Source of the DNA: Schizochytrium sp. TIO01
Taxonomy: Eukaryota; Sar; Bigyra; Thraustochytrida; Thraustochytriidae
Direction: 5' to 3'
Assembly (NCBI GenBank): GCA_004764695.1
Contig: CM015708.1
Coordinates: forward strand, 124,001 to 188,000
DNA: 64,000 nt
Position 1 is the stretch's first letter; each line of letters starts with the position of its first letter. Under the pieces are notes generated by a model. It was not told where the DNA came from, made no database searches, and saw nothing but the letters and a program-made list of their open reading frames with translations. Below are positions 18,329 through 29,200 of this stretch, piece after piece. A program made the position numbers and the translations under genes.

Positions 18329-20521
18329 ATGCCTTTAAGATTTAATCATGGATTTGCTGTTGTGATGGGCCCAGATGGTTCATTGCACTATGTGCCAACG
18401 CCGCGCAATGTTCAAGGTATTGTCACTAGTAGAGGCGCATCACATGTGACACTATCGTTTGATCAGCAATTTCGCCAAGAGTTTGCAATGATGGAAGACC
18501 GATTGAGAGAGATGGAGAAGATCAATAAAAAGCAACAACGAAAACTTGTTCGTTACAAACAATACAAGCTTCAGCCTGTATCTGAAAGCGCTCAAGCCAA
18601 ACGACTCGAGACAGAAAATAAACAACTGCAACGGACTATTCGAAAGCTCCAAACAGAAATATCTAAACTGACATCCAATGCCCAAACAACGTATTATCAA
18701 CAAACACCAGCTACACAACCAAAAACAGCTAAATCAACAGCTAATACACTATCAGCTACACAACCAAATCAGCTAAATCAACAGATGAATCAACAAACAA
18801 CTAATATACAATCATCTACACAACCAGCTACACCAGCTACACCAGCTAAATCACCAAAACCAGCTAGATCAACAGCTAGATCAACAGCTAAATCACCAAA
18901 TCAGCTAAATCAACAGATGAATCAACAAACAACTAATACACAATCATCTACACAACCAGCTACACCAGCTACATCAGCTAAATCACCAGAAACAGCTAGA
19001 TCAACAGCTAGATCAACAGCTAAATCACCAAATCAGCTAAATCAACAGATGAATCAACAAACAACTAATACACAATCATCTACACCAACAAAACAACAAA
19101 CAACTAATACACAACCATCTACACCAGTTATACGTCCTTTTTTAAAAGAAATTATACAATTAAGAAAACAAGCTACACTAACTAAATCATCTACACAATC
19201 AGATGAATCACCAGCTACACCAGCTAAATCGCCAGCTAAATCACCAAATCAGCTAAATCAACAGATGAATCAACAAACAACTAATACACAATCATCTACA
19301 CCAACAAAACAACAAACAACTAATACACAACCATCTACACCAGTTATACGTCCTTTTTTAAAAGAAATTATACAATTAAGAAAACAAGCTACACTAACTA
19401 AATCATCTACACAATCAGATGAATCACCAGCTACACCAGCTAAATCGCCAGCTAGATCAACAGCTAAATCGCCAGCTAGATCAACAGCTCAATCAACAGC
19501 TGAATCACCAAAAACAGCTACACAACCAGCTACACCAGCTAGATCGCCAGATGAATCACCAAAAACAGCTACACAACCAGCTACACCAGCTAGATCGCCA
19601 GATGAATCACCAAAACCAGCTACACCAGCTAAACCTAGCTTTACAGAACGCATAGAACAGCGTAGAAAACATCTTCGTACTAGTAGTGACGACTTTGAAA
19701 GTGGTGACAGTTCTGAGATGTCTGAATTCGATCTAGAACCTGACGATATATCAAATTCAAACCTTACATCTAAATTATTTCGTGCTACTCAGATTCTGAA
19801 GAAACAAAAAACATATCAACATAAATACAACAAAGAAGATTTGCGTTTTCTTATAGAGCTACATCAATTAGAAAAAGTAAACAACAGACTAGTCGAACTA
19901 CAAGATTATAATGAGCACCTTGAAAAATACATCGTACAAAAAGCTGAACTACTTTCATATATTCGACAAAAAATAGATCCTAAGATGAAAAATCAAGAAT
20001 TAAGCGATTCATATTCACTTTCGGATAGTATTTGTGCTTTGGTCGACTCAGATGACTTCAATGATCGTAACAGTCTCATAGACTACATCATCGAAACGCT
20101 ATTGGGTCAAACTAAATCAGATGAAACATTGATCAAGCTGCACGAATCGTTACAAATTCTGATATACGGATATATTGGTATGATTTTGACTATTCTTAAG
20201 GATGCAAAATTTAGTAAAATAAATGAGGATAAAATGAAGAAATTAATTAGAATATACGTGAACAATAATAAGCCATCCGATTTGGGAACTGCAAACAATG
20301 TCACCACAGTCTTCACTAATTTAATTACAGGTAAAAACATTACAAATCTCATTCTCAATTTTGGTAAAACTTCACCAGACGGAAAAACTTCGAACTCTAT
20401 TGGATTTTTATATATTCTAGTTAAATTTGCCAATACGTTGCTAGTAAAATTCTTGTCAAACCCGACAAAAGCAATCGATGATATTATTGATGAAATGCTC
20501 AAAGATACTGGCAAAGTATAA
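18329..20521 (+). CDS. Pro/Ala/Ser/Thr/Gln-repeat protein with coiled coil and C-terminal domain
   Basis: 730 residues. A short N-terminal region (GFAVVMGPDGSLHYVPTP) precedes a coiled coil (about 55-110). Residues ~120-440 are in-frame repeats of TPAKSP, STAKSP, NQLNQQMNQQTTNTQSST and similar. A 72-residue block (containing VIRPFLKEIIQLRKQ) is duplicated exactly. After an acidic linker (~445-485) a helical domain follows to the end. Repeat lengths are multiples of three, so expansion and contraction preserve the frame. No family recognised; possibly a structural or scaffold protein. Confidence 0.75.
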   Translation: MPLRFNHGFAVVMGPDGSLHYVPTPRNVQGIVTSRGASHVTLSFDQQFRQEFAMMEDRLREMEKINKKQQRKLVRYKQYKLQPVSESAQAKRLETENKQLQRTIRKLQTEISKLTSNAQTTYYQQTPATQPKTAKSTANTLSATQPNQLNQQMNQQTTNIQSSTQPATPATPAKSPKPARSTARSTAKSPNQLNQQMNQQTTNTQSSTQPATPATSAKSPETARSTARSTAKSPNQLNQQMNQQTTNTQSSTPTKQQTTNTQPSTPVIRPFLKEIIQLRKQATLTKSSTQSDESPATPAKSPAKSPNQLNQQMNQQTTNTQSSTPTKQQTTNTQPSTPVIRPFLKEIIQLRKQATLTKSSTQSDESPATPAKSPARSTAKSPARSTAQSTAESPKTATQPATPARSPDESPKTATQPATPARSPDESPKPATPAKPSFTERIEQRRKHLRTSSDDFESGDSSEMSEFDLEPDDISNSNLTSKLFRATQILKKQKTYQHKYNKEDLRFLIELHQLEKVNNRLVELQDYNEHLEKYIVQKAELLSYIRQKIDPKMKNQELSDSYSLSDSICALVDSDDFNDRNSLIDYIIETLLGQTKSDETLIKLHESLQILIYGYIGMILTILKDAKFSKINEDKMKKLIRIYVNNNKPSDLGTANNVTTVFTNLITGKNITNLILNFGKTSPDGKTSNSIGFLYILVKFANTLLVKFLSNPTKAIDDIIDEMLKDTGKV
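19017..19454 (+). repeat. 216-bp direct duplication inside a coding repeat
   Basis: 19017-19238 and 19233-19454 are identical as read, offset 216 bp (72 codons). This looks like a recent unequal-exchange or slippage event within the repeat protein gene. Confidence 0.85.
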
Positions 20522-20735
20522 CGGCTAGGTGTGTACTCTGGTGTGTATGGGAACACCTACGTAGGATGTACATAAGCCAAAACCGTAACCCTAAGACAAT
20601 GAAGACCTTGTCAGCAGTTCCTGAATGTTAGTGCTAACTATTCTTTTCCTTCATCTCTCTACCTACGCTATCTCTTGGTGATCGCCTCACGCTAACTTGC
20701 AATAGATACTTGACTTGATAATTAATGAATAAAAT

Positions 20736-21695
20736 TTATATTTTATTAATGTATAACTTATGTGTACGATAGCAGATGCCTGCGACCAACATGTGCACTT
20801 GAAGAAGTATATTTACAGCGTTATGCATAAATTTTAATGGATACTCGTATCGGTTTGTCTTGCGTAGTGTTAACTGGAAGATCAGCAGTGATACGAGGTG
20901 GCGAGCATGTGCCGCGATACAGATTACTAATAGTAGCTTGAGAATAGATTGGTTGTTAAAGATAATATGGTTATGTTCTCGTGATTTGCCTGACAAGAAA
21001 CCAAAACTGAAAAATGCAAAATGTGTGAATCCATCGTCAACGCTTTGTAATGTTGACGGCAGGCGCAAGTGAGATACGCAGCTTGTTTGACAAGCTGCAC
21101 TGCTGGCGTTAAAGATAAGACATGGAAAGTAAACTGTTGTGTCTAGCATTACACTATTGTGCCATATAAAGTCTTTGTAAAACATTACCAACACTGCAAT
21201 TAAAATAATCAAAGACTTTGTATTTGAGACTGATAACTTAACTAAAGTACTACTCAATATAAAGCACTTAATTGTAAAGGCATGAAACCAAAGCTGAGGA
21301 AAGACAAAGCCAGAATACTGCGAAGCGCTTATTTGGTCAATAGGAAAGCAGAGAACCCAATATAAGACTGAGTAAAGACTAAAGATATGTGATCGAAAAT
21401 CAGAGTCAAAGGTCAAAGCAAGTAGAAAACATACAGAAAGTTGCTTAAGATATGTATAGTAAGCATTCTGAACAGAAGCATTTGAGAGTGCCTGACCTTT
21501 GAACAGAAGCTGCAAATTTAATGCGATTCTACCATACCAAATGAGCACGCGAGCTCTGTCGCAATGATACCAATCAAGCTCCGAGTTTGTGTCTTCGCAT
21601 AATAGCGATGGAAAGCTAAAGAGGATATGCGACAAAATTGCTATAGTATTGCAAAGCAAAATAATAGTGTGTCTAGTTAGCATTTTCTTTAACAT
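20736..21695 (-). CDS. Polytopic membrane protein, unknown
   Basis: 319 residues with about six hydrophobic segments, beginning with a signal-anchor-like helix (IILLCNTIAILSHILF). Cysteines and histidines occur throughout. Its ATG follows the stop codon of the upstream gene with no base between (TAAATG), so the two genes are in perfect register for stop-start coupling. No family recognised. Confidence 0.7.
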   Translation of the reverse strand: MLKKMLTRHTIILLCNTIAILSHILFSFPSLLCEDTNSELDWYHCDRARVLIWYGRIALNLQLLFKGQALSNASVQNAYYTYLKQLSVCFLLALTFDSDFRSHIFSLYSVLYWVLCFPIDQISASQYSGFVFPQLWFHAFTIKCFILSSTLVKLSVSNTKSLIILIAVLVMFYKDFIWHNSVMLDTTVYFPCLIFNASSAACQTSCVSHLRLPSTLQSVDDGFTHFAFFSFGFLSGKSREHNHIIFNNQSILKLLLVICIAAHARHLVSLLIFQLTLRKTNRYEYPLKFMHNAVNILLQVHMLVAGICYRTHKLYINKI

Positions 21696-22475
21696 TTATA
21701 CAGATGGGTCAAAACGGTGATGCAATTCAATAAGTGCAGCTGTGCCCAAGACAAGAGGAATTCTAAACAGGCTGATACGTGTGGCTTTGGCGAGGGGGTC
21801 TTTATAAGGCAAAGGTTTATCTAAAAATCCAAATCGCTGTACAAACCCATTCAATAAACTGAAAACAAAAATAGATATGATAGACACCAAATGCAATAGG
21901 TCGTGTTCGTGATGAAATGATGGTCGATAGAAAAGAGTCAAGGACTTTACAATCAAACGGTCAAGAATGATTACAATTCCATACCTAGTTAAGATCCACA
22001 TATGAGACCTATGGTCTAAAATCGCTTTTTTCTTGTCTAGCTGGAATAAAGAATTCCATGCATTGAATGTAGACACCGTCATCCCGGCACTGATCTCAAG
22101 AAAAGCTGCGCGAATGATCCAACCAAGCACAAACGAATGATGCCTTATTTCGTAGACACATGTGATCAATATGCTTGATGGGATACACAAACCAAGAATG
22201 CAAAACATCCACAATTTGCCGACTAACCTATGGAGTCTTGGCACCAATCTGCACTCTAGATTCGCATAGCATAAGATGTAGGCTATACTAAAAGAGACTA
22301 CGTGGATCTTTAAAAGCGGGCTTTTATATAGGATGACATTGTAGCCACCCCATAAAGAATTAACCTGCTGATCTCCAAACCGCAACCAGCTTGAAAGCAT
22401 ACAATACACTAAAGCAACCAGAATATGCAACCTTACCTGATTTATGCCAAATCTATGTCGACACTTTATCATCAT
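21696..22475 (-). CDS. Polytopic membrane protein, possible DUF2306-like
   Basis: 259 residues with six or seven hydrophobic segments. The stretch KIHVVSFSIAYILC followed by RLHRLVGKLWMFCILG resembles the His-containing helix and HR.(L/V)G(K/R) loop of DUF2306 membrane proteins, which have been likened to haem-binding b-type proteins. Histidines also occur near helix ends elsewhere (YEIRHHSF, FHHEHDLLH). The match is by eye over a short region, so the family call is tentative. It is the first gene of the leftward pair with 20736-21695. Confidence 0.6.
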   Translation of the reverse strand: MMIKCRHRFGINQVRLHILVALVYCMLSSWLRFGDQQVNSLWGGYNVILYKSPLLKIHVVSFSIAYILCYANLECRLVPRLHRLVGKLWMFCILGLCIPSSILITCVYEIRHHSFVLGWIIRAAFLEISAGMTVSTFNAWNSLFQLDKKKAILDHRSHMWILTRYGIVIILDRLIVKSLTLFYRPSFHHEHDLLHLVSIISIFVFSLLNGFVQRFGFLDKPLPYKDPLAKATRISLFRIPLVLGTAALIELHHRFDPSV

Positions 22476-22715
22476 TTTTTATGTACAGAAAGAAATACTT
22501 TTGCAATTATGTCGCGCAACTAGACCTGTTTTTTCAGCTTGCTATATCCAATACTTTATATATAAATATAGGGGTATTCTGGATTATATGTAAACGATTC
22601 TAGGTTTTAGCAATAACTCCTACAAAAATATTATATGAAAGATCTGACTGAATTTGTACAAGTCCTCGTATTTGCGTAAACCCTGATTATTATTATTATT
22701 ATTATTAAATCAACA

Positions 22716-24131
22716 ATGACGCGTGACCAAGACAACCAAGCCGAAAGTTGCGAACAATTTAAATTTCCTGATCCTCCAGAAGATAGCAGTTTCAGTGATT
22801 TGCCTATCCGATATCTACAGGTTAAAAATCCTCTTCCTTTTGATGACGAAGTTAAATTTACTGAGCTGGGACACCGCTATTCTTGCAAATCACCTTATTT
22901 ACAAGGTAAATCTAATGAATGGATTGAAAACTGTCCTCAGGCAGATACATCAAACTGGATTCCTTTGCAAAGTGCTACGTCAGTTAAAGAGCAATACTTT
23001 GACTCTTTCAATTCAGAGTTGATTGCCTCGAGAATTTTGAAAGGAATCGAGTTCCGTGAAAAAGGCGAATCGGACCCTACGTACAGGTATTATAAATGCA
23101 AAAGCGTTGAAGACGTGCTACGCCGCTTTAGATTGTCTGCTGCGAAAGGATCTGTGATGCATGCACACTTTGAAAATCTGAGTAACTTGTTGGAATATGA
23201 TAGAGACCACCCAGGCGAGTCAACGTTTGCTGAATATGTTCAACGAGTTGGAGACATTGCGGAGCTTAAATACTTTATTTCCTTCTGCGACCAGATGGGA
23301 ATTTCTGAAGGACGTCAGCGTTTTTATAGATCAGAACTCTACCTATATCACCCAGATCTTAATTATTGTGGCGCTCTAGACTCTATGTTAGTGAATACTG
23401 AGACCGGTGCATTTACAATTGTTGATTTCAAGCGTTGTAGAGGGGGTGTGCCTGACAATGATATTGCAAAGCGTGTTTTGATTCACAAACTAAACTCATC
23501 AAGTCGAGGAAAAATTCTCCCAAGCTTGATGAGACACAGAAATGTCAAGATTGTACATTATGGATTACAGTTGAGCTTGTACAGAGCCTTTGTCCATCGT
23601 GCAAGTACATCTATGCGGGTAGATCAATTGGTGTTGATGGTTGTGGACAGTGAACTGATTGGAGAGTCGGATGCACTTGATATAATTCGCATAAACGCGA
23701 ACAAGTATGATCAAGAAATTGCAGAGATTTTTGACCACCGAGCAAGAGACTACATGCACAATTACAAGCATGTTATTCCAGAAGAATTAAAAAAGGCTCT
23801 TCGTACCTATTATTTGCGTTCGTGTCAAGCAGAAAGTGTCCACATGGGAAAACGAGCCTGGGACCAACAACATTTATGTGTAGCCGACCCTTCTTCTACT
23901 TACAAAGAACCTACAATGCAGCGATCACATTCTACTGATAACGAAGCGAAATCAGTAGAACGTGAGGGTGACCAGGTAGCATCTGAAGAAGATCCTACCA
24001 AAAAGCTGCAGGTTCTTACGATCTCAAGTAAGCTTAAAAAAAGCCATCAATCATTGAAATATTCAAAATATACAGGTCGTTTGTGTTCGTCGGTTCTGCC
24101 TCGCGCAGAAATAAAAAAAGCAAAGCGCTAG
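22716..24131 (+). CDS. PD-(D/E)XK-superfamily nuclease (RecB/lambda-exonuclease type)
   Basis: 471 residues. The catalytic core is recognisable. GSVMHAHFE near 150 gives the N-terminal helix motif with Glu. GALDSM has D222, and IVDFKR gives D237-x-K239. YGLQLSLYR contains Q285, the QxxxY motif of this superfamily. Such enzymes resect or process DNA ends in phage, herpesvirus and large-DNA-virus recombination and packaging. The last ~100 residues are polar and basic (ending EIKKAKR) and probably a flexible or nuclear-targeting tail. A (TTA)n run lies just before the ATG. It is convergent with the next gene, stop codons one base apart. The superfamily is clear; exonuclease versus endonuclease activity is not. 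Confidence 0.8.
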   Translation: MTRDQDNQAESCEQFKFPDPPEDSSFSDLPIRYLQVKNPLPFDDEVKFTELGHRYSCKSPYLQGKSNEWIENCPQADTSNWIPLQSATSVKEQYFDSFNSELIASRILKGIEFREKGESDPTYRYYKCKSVEDVLRRFRLSAAKGSVMHAHFENLSNLLEYDRDHPGESTFAEYVQRVGDIAELKYFISFCDQMGISEGRQRFYRSELYLYHPDLNYCGALDSMLVNTETGAFTIVDFKRCRGGVPDNDIAKRVLIHKLNSSSRGKILPSLMRHRNVKIVHYGLQLSLYRAFVHRASTSMRVDQLVLMVVDSELIGESDALDIIRINANKYDQEIAEIFDHRARDYMHNYKHVIPEELKKALRTYYLRSCQAESVHMGKRAWDQQHLCVADPSSTYKEPTMQRSHSTDNEAKSVEREGDQVASEEDPTKKLQVLTISSKLKKSHQSLKYSKYTGRLCSSVLPRAEIKKAKR

Positions 24132-24132
24132 C

Positions 24133-24624
24133 TCAAAGTGATAATAAAAAACTCATTTGAAGAATTGGTGCATCGTCTTCGTTCAATGTAAACCGAATTT
24201 TAGTTCCATGAGACGCTATCATTTGAGGTATATGCACAGTCTCGCCTGGTTCAATAAAATATTCTACGAAAAGTTTGTTTTGTGTTCGCATTGCGTATGT
24301 GCGTATTCGAGAACTTGAAGATAACTTGAATGAATTGAACACGATTATTGTGAATATGGTTTGGAGAAAGACACTGCGGGCTTGTGTTTGGCTGGGATGA
24401 AAGTATTGTAGAAGCAATCTGTTGTCTACTTCAAACTGTTTGGCGGCATGATGATTGAATTCCATGGTCTCTTTACCGCTCAAAACATGCCAAACTTTGG
24501 AATTGTCACCGCGCGTGTTTCTATGTGTAGACAAGACCACACAGAACGGACCATCACCAGGCTCTATTGTCAATAGCTGTTCAACAGAAACAACCTTAAC
24601 TCGACTATCCATTAAATGAAGCAT
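24133..24624 (-). CDS. Hypothetical protein
   Basis: 163 residues from ATG at 24624; a second ATG four codons later is equally possible. Sequence looks like mixed alpha/beta with a beta-rich C-terminal half (FVEYFIEPGETVHIPQMI, TKIRFTLNEDD). No transmembrane helix, cysteine cluster or known motif. It lies between the nuclease and the histone-like gene. Confidence 0.6.
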   Translation of the reverse strand: MLHLMDSRVKVVSVEQLLTIEPGDGPFCVVLSTHRNTRGDNSKVWHVLSGKETMEFNHHAAKQFEVDNRLLLQYFHPSQTQARSVFLQTIFTIIVFNSFKLSSSSRIRTYAMRTQNKLFVEYFIEPGETVHIPQMIASHGTKIRFTLNEDDAPILQMSFLLSL

Positions 24625-24713
24625 AATTTGTACTTACTCTATATATTGAAATCAAGAAGTTCTATTAAGCAAAACATTAAACAATTTTTTAAATACAAAA
24701 AAAGCTAGTTGGG

Positions 24714-24725
24714 CTCATATAGAAC
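24714..24725 (+). promoter_or_regulatory. TATA-like element upstream of 24735
   Basis: CTCATATAGAAC ends 9 bp before the ATG. It shares the TCATATA core seen upstream of the TBP gene at 16250. This is a guess from two examples. Confidence 0.3.
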
Positions 24726-24734
24726 TATTTTATT

Positions 24735-25435
24735 ATGGCTCGAACCAAGCCCTTGAACGCACAGCCCTTGGCTACAAGAGCAGCAATGAGGCCGAAGTTG
24801 CACAAGAAATCAGTTCACAACAATGCCACATGGGCGCCCATTGTGGAGTCAATTGAAAAGGCTTGTGAGTCTTTTACTGGAAAAAAGCCTATGACGAAGG
24901 CATATTATTTGATGCTCAATTTTATGACCTCATACGAGCTGTATGTCTTTTATCTTACCGAACCAAGTGAGCCATCTAACCTTACGGATGACGAATTGAA
25001 GTCAAAGTGTATGAAGTCATCTTTTGTAAAGAAGATGAGTCTGAGCGATCTTCATCGCTATCTTCTTTTGCGACTCCGTGAATATCTCAATGGCAATGAC
25101 GTTACTATTCGAAACAGTTTGTCTCTACTGAATGAACTACGAACAAAGGCAATCGAGCACGTCTCACCTGGCAGTTCTATTCCTTCCTTAGTATTCTATG
25201 AAATCATCAAGTCTCAGTTCGAAAATGCGGTCATTTTTCAACAGAAATTTATAGATCAGCTTCAACAAGCTCACTATGCAAGTGAGAGCGAAAGCGAAAG
25301 CGAAAGCGAAAGCGAAAGCGAAAGTGAAAGCGAAAGCGAAAGCGACAGCGAAAGCGAAAGCGAAGGCAAGAGCGAAAGTGACAGCGAAAGTGACAGCGTC
25401 AGCGAAAGCGAAAGCGAAAGCGAAAGCGACAGTGA

Positions 25436-25468
<33 letters not shown>

Positions 25469-25604
25469 TGACAGCGAGAGCAAGCATGTAAAGACTGCTC
25501 CTACAAAGACTACACAAAACAAGCAAACACAAAAGAAGCATACAAAGACTAAGCACAAGAAAAAAAATAAGGAAAACAAGACTGAACGAAAATCATGGTT
25601 TTAG
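24735..25604 (+). CDS. Possible H2B-like histone with H3-like N-terminal tail
   Basis: 289 residues. The N-terminus begins MARTK and continues with PLATRAA, close to the ARTK and QLATKAA segments of the eukaryotic histone H3 tail. Residues ~32-120 can be laid against an H2B histone fold: a first helix (WAPIVESIEKACESF), TGKKPMTKAYYLMLNFM for the long central helix (compare TG.SSKAM.IMNSFV), and MSLSDLHRYLLLRLREYL for the last helices. A further helical region follows to ~185, then a Ser/Glu and Ser/Asp dipeptide run (~187-250) and a Lys/Thr-rich basic tail. The alignment is by eye; an alternative is an unrelated DNA-binding protein with a chance H3-like start. Viral histones are known from other giant viruses. 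Confidence 0.5.
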
Positions 25605-25740
25605 TTAATTTATTTCTATTTTTTTTTTTAAATTTAAAACTAGATATCTGTATATAAGCATGTATTGTTTAGTAAGTAAAATCACAACTTGTCAAAGGTT
25701 TTTTTTTAAACTCTAGGTTTTAAAAAAACAAATCAGATAA

Positions 25741-25914
25741 ATGATTGCTACGGAGTCGCCGACGTCTGCTTTTTTTACTACTGTTCTTTTAAACAGCTCA
25801 GAAGCTTCTGTGGGTTTAACGTTAGGACTACTTGTTGGCTATGTGGCTATTGTTAGCCTTCTTTCTTACTATGTCTACGTGAATTATAAGTATCTGCGAG
25901 CGGAGTATATCTGA
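25741..25914 (+). CDS. Small single-span membrane protein
   Basis: 57 residues: MIATESPTSAFFTT start, a potential glycosylation site (NSSEAS), one transmembrane helix (about residues 25-47, VGLTLGLLVGYVAIVSLLSY) and a short tail ending YLRAEYI. Although short, it has a clean ATG, membrane-protein composition and occupies an otherwise empty interval upstream of the DNA polymerase. No family recognised. Confidence 0.5.
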   Translation: MIATESPTSAFFTTVLLNSSEASVGLTLGLLVGYVAIVSLLSYYVYVNYKYLRAEYI

Positions 25915-26207
25915 AGATCAATCAGTAATAATCAAATAAACATATTAAAATATAGTAATCAAAAATATCTAAGAGAGTCAACCAAAGTAACAAACACAAA
26001 CTTGAAGTTTGCTTTCGTATCGATTCGAGTCTGTCCTGGCCAACGGTTATTTAAAAATCTATAAATAACGACCATTTTTAAAATTCTCATAGAACTTTTG
26101 CACAGATTTGAATCTGCGCAAACTAACGGCAAATTTTCATTATTTATTTTTGTTTTACACAATGTGCTATCTTTAGCAAACCTTGAATAGCGCGTGGCTG
26201 TTGAACC

Positions 26208-29200
26208 ATGAGCCCGATAATCCAACGCATGTCTAGGCTTGGTCTTGTCGCCAAATATGACCCACTAATGGCAAGCCTTATTGAAGACTATGATAAAAAG
26301 TGGGAGACCATCCTTGATGAGCTTGAAAAGTTTGGCACAGACCTGCCACCTAAAAAACAAAGATTCTCGATCGCTACGGTCGGCAGTCCCCACGAGTTCT
26401 ATGATCTATGGTCATTTTGGCACGACTTTGTGAACAAGTTGACAATTGATACAAATGTTGAAGAGAGCTTTGCGTACAAGTTTCGCGAAATACTCAGCAA
26501 GAAGCAGAGTTTGGCACTTTCGAATGCTGAAATGTCAAAAAGTTATGAACCTTTTTCAGTCTTTCAAAATGTCGATGCTGCGCAAAAGTTGAGTGCAAGC
26601 ATGTATGTGACTGACATAGACTGGGAAGACACATTAAGGGGCGCATTTGCGTTTATATATGGGCGCAACGCATGTCTTCGCGATGAAACAATGCTTTTAT
26701 TGGTTGAAATGTGTGACTACTTCTATATTGAACTAGGTCCGCATGTCAACTGTGATATAAAACTTGCTAAAAGCGCTATCAACAATGCAGCTCTTCGCTT
26801 AGCAAGACAGTATGAGAATGCCGCCAAGAAAATGGCGTCTAGTAGACCTCAACAGTCACCACCCATAGGCAAAAAGCATAACTTGCGCCAAGGAGGACAT
26901 CTGCTAAGTCGAATTAGAACAGGACTAGTGACTCGATTTGAAGTTGTGCAAGATCACAAAAGCGTCTATGGGTTTCAACGAAGCAATGGGCTTTTCCTCA
27001 AGGTTTTTACAATGAGCCCAACAGTAACAAAGGACTTGTTTCATATTCTGACGTCCCAAAATCCTACTTGGCGCCTATACGAAGCAACGCTTGATCCTAT
27101 GATAAAGTTTATGAGCAAGTGGAAGATATCAGGAAATATTATAATTGATTTCGATGGTGTTCTGAGCTTGAACAATCATCTGAGCTATTGCGATGCGCTT
27201 ATCACAAGGGTGACTTCGATCAGGCCTAGTGAGACACATGACTCGTCCGTCTGCAAGCCGCTGCATATGTTTTTTGATATTGAGTGTCTTGCAGTTGGTG
27301 ACATCGCTTTCCCACACCATGACACTTGTCCGGTCATTCAAATCTCCTATTTACTATCATGGGGGTCGCAAGAAATTGTCGATCGTGGCGTTCTGTGCCT
27401 TTATGAAACTTGCTATTCAAAGCAAACACTCGAAGCAGCCGGGGATGACGAACTTGCGCAACTTATTAGCTTTGATACGGAATCGCAGATGCTTCTATCT
27501 TTTGCGCAGATCATTCACAAGCATAAGCCAGACAACCTTATAGGCTATAACTCAAATTGGTTTGATGTACCTTACATACTCGGGCGCATGGACGCATTGA
27601 ATATACCATTCTGCAAAGAGTGGTCTCGACGCCGAGCCGTACATGTGACGTTTGAAACGAGGTCAGTTTCGACAAATCAAAGAGGAGACATAGTGCAAAA
27701 TGAGTATGATGCGCCAGGAATCACTTTTTATGACCAGCTTATTGTTTTACGCGCTGAAAATGTTACCTTACAACTTAGCTCATTTAAGCTGAAAGATGTG
27801 TGTAGTCACTTTTTGAAGGGTAATCAAAACAAACGAGACCTTAAAATCAGCGAGCTTCCTAACTTATTCAAAACACCGGAAGGGAGAGGAGTCATCGCAG
27901 ATTACTGCATGCAAGACTCTATGGTTCTGCTTCATCTCGAGCGTATTGTATCAATGTATGCCAAGAATGAGGGCATGGCAAGGGTAGTTGGTAGCACAGT
28001 ACGTCTGGTTATTGGCCGTGGTCTTGTCTTTAGGGTCATGTCTAAAGTCAAACAATACACAGAAAAGTACAACTTGCTACTGCCAAGCTTTGCTGCAAAC
28101 CAAGTGTCTAGGAAAGAAGGCTCTTACAAAGGAGCTCATGTAGTTTCTCCGACAACAGGTCTCCATAGAGACGTGATTGGTGTCTGGGATGCAGCTTCGC
28201 TTTATCCTTCTGTCATGCGATGTGATAACTTGTCGTGGGATACTTATTGTGTAGATGTAGAAGATCTCCGTGCTCATCCAAACGACTACGTAACATTTGA
28301 GTCTGGTTCTTTTGTGAAAAAAAGTGTCCACGAAGGAATCCTGTGCAAAATGCAAGCTGATCTTGCGCGTGAGCGCAAAAATGCGAGAACTTTGCAAAAG
28401 CAGTATCAAAAAGGTTCTGACGCTTACAATGTCTGCGAAACTACGCAGCTAGCAATCAAAATTACAATGAACTCTTGCTATGGTATGTTAGGTGCTTCAA
28501 CAGCAACTATACCTTTGCGTCCTGTGGCGAGAACCATCACTTTGCGCGGAGAGTTCATGCTCATGATGTTCAAGGACTTCATATTGAAGCATTTCCAAAC
28601 TGTAACTCAAGAAGCGATGGCTCCAGAGATTATCTATGGAGACTCGGTGGGTGGAGACCAGACTGTTGTTGTGCGCATAAATGGTGTGATACGCGTTTTG
28701 CAAATCGAAGACCTCGTACTATTCACAGACCAGCGCCAATATATGCCAGCCAGATTTCTTGGCGATAAACAAGTTGTAAGTCTTGACAACCAGAACACTG
28801 TCATCGAAGCATGGACTGAGCAAGGCTGGACTCGGGTCCGTTCGATCATTCGACATCGCCACAACGGCCCTCTAGTGAGAGTTCGGACAGCCAATTCTGA
28901 AGTTGTAGTGACGAGAGACCACAGTCTAGTCGAGGCCAGCTCAGGTGCGGCTATACTACCAGCTCAAATAGAAGTTGACAATACGCAGCTGATGCATTCA
29001 TCTTTTGCGCGCATGAAAGACTACGAGGAATCACATACTCGCCTCTTTCGCAGATACCCGCGCTTTATTATCATTGAAAGGCTTGCTGATACGCAGTTTC
29101 CAACAATCGAGAGCGTTAAATTAGCTGCACACATGTTAAATTGTTTCGTAGATTCAGATGACTTGTTGTCTTTATGTTGTCTGGGTCAGTATGGCGAAGC

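Noticed and set aside
25188-25579. Two opposite-strand Ser/Leu and Ala/Val frames
   Set aside because: Shadow of the Ser-Glu/Ser-Asp dipeptide repeat of the gene at 24735-25604.
25959-26225. 88-codon leftward frame upstream of the polymerase
   Set aside because: It overlaps the polymerase start and lies in its promoter; sequence has no domain-like character.
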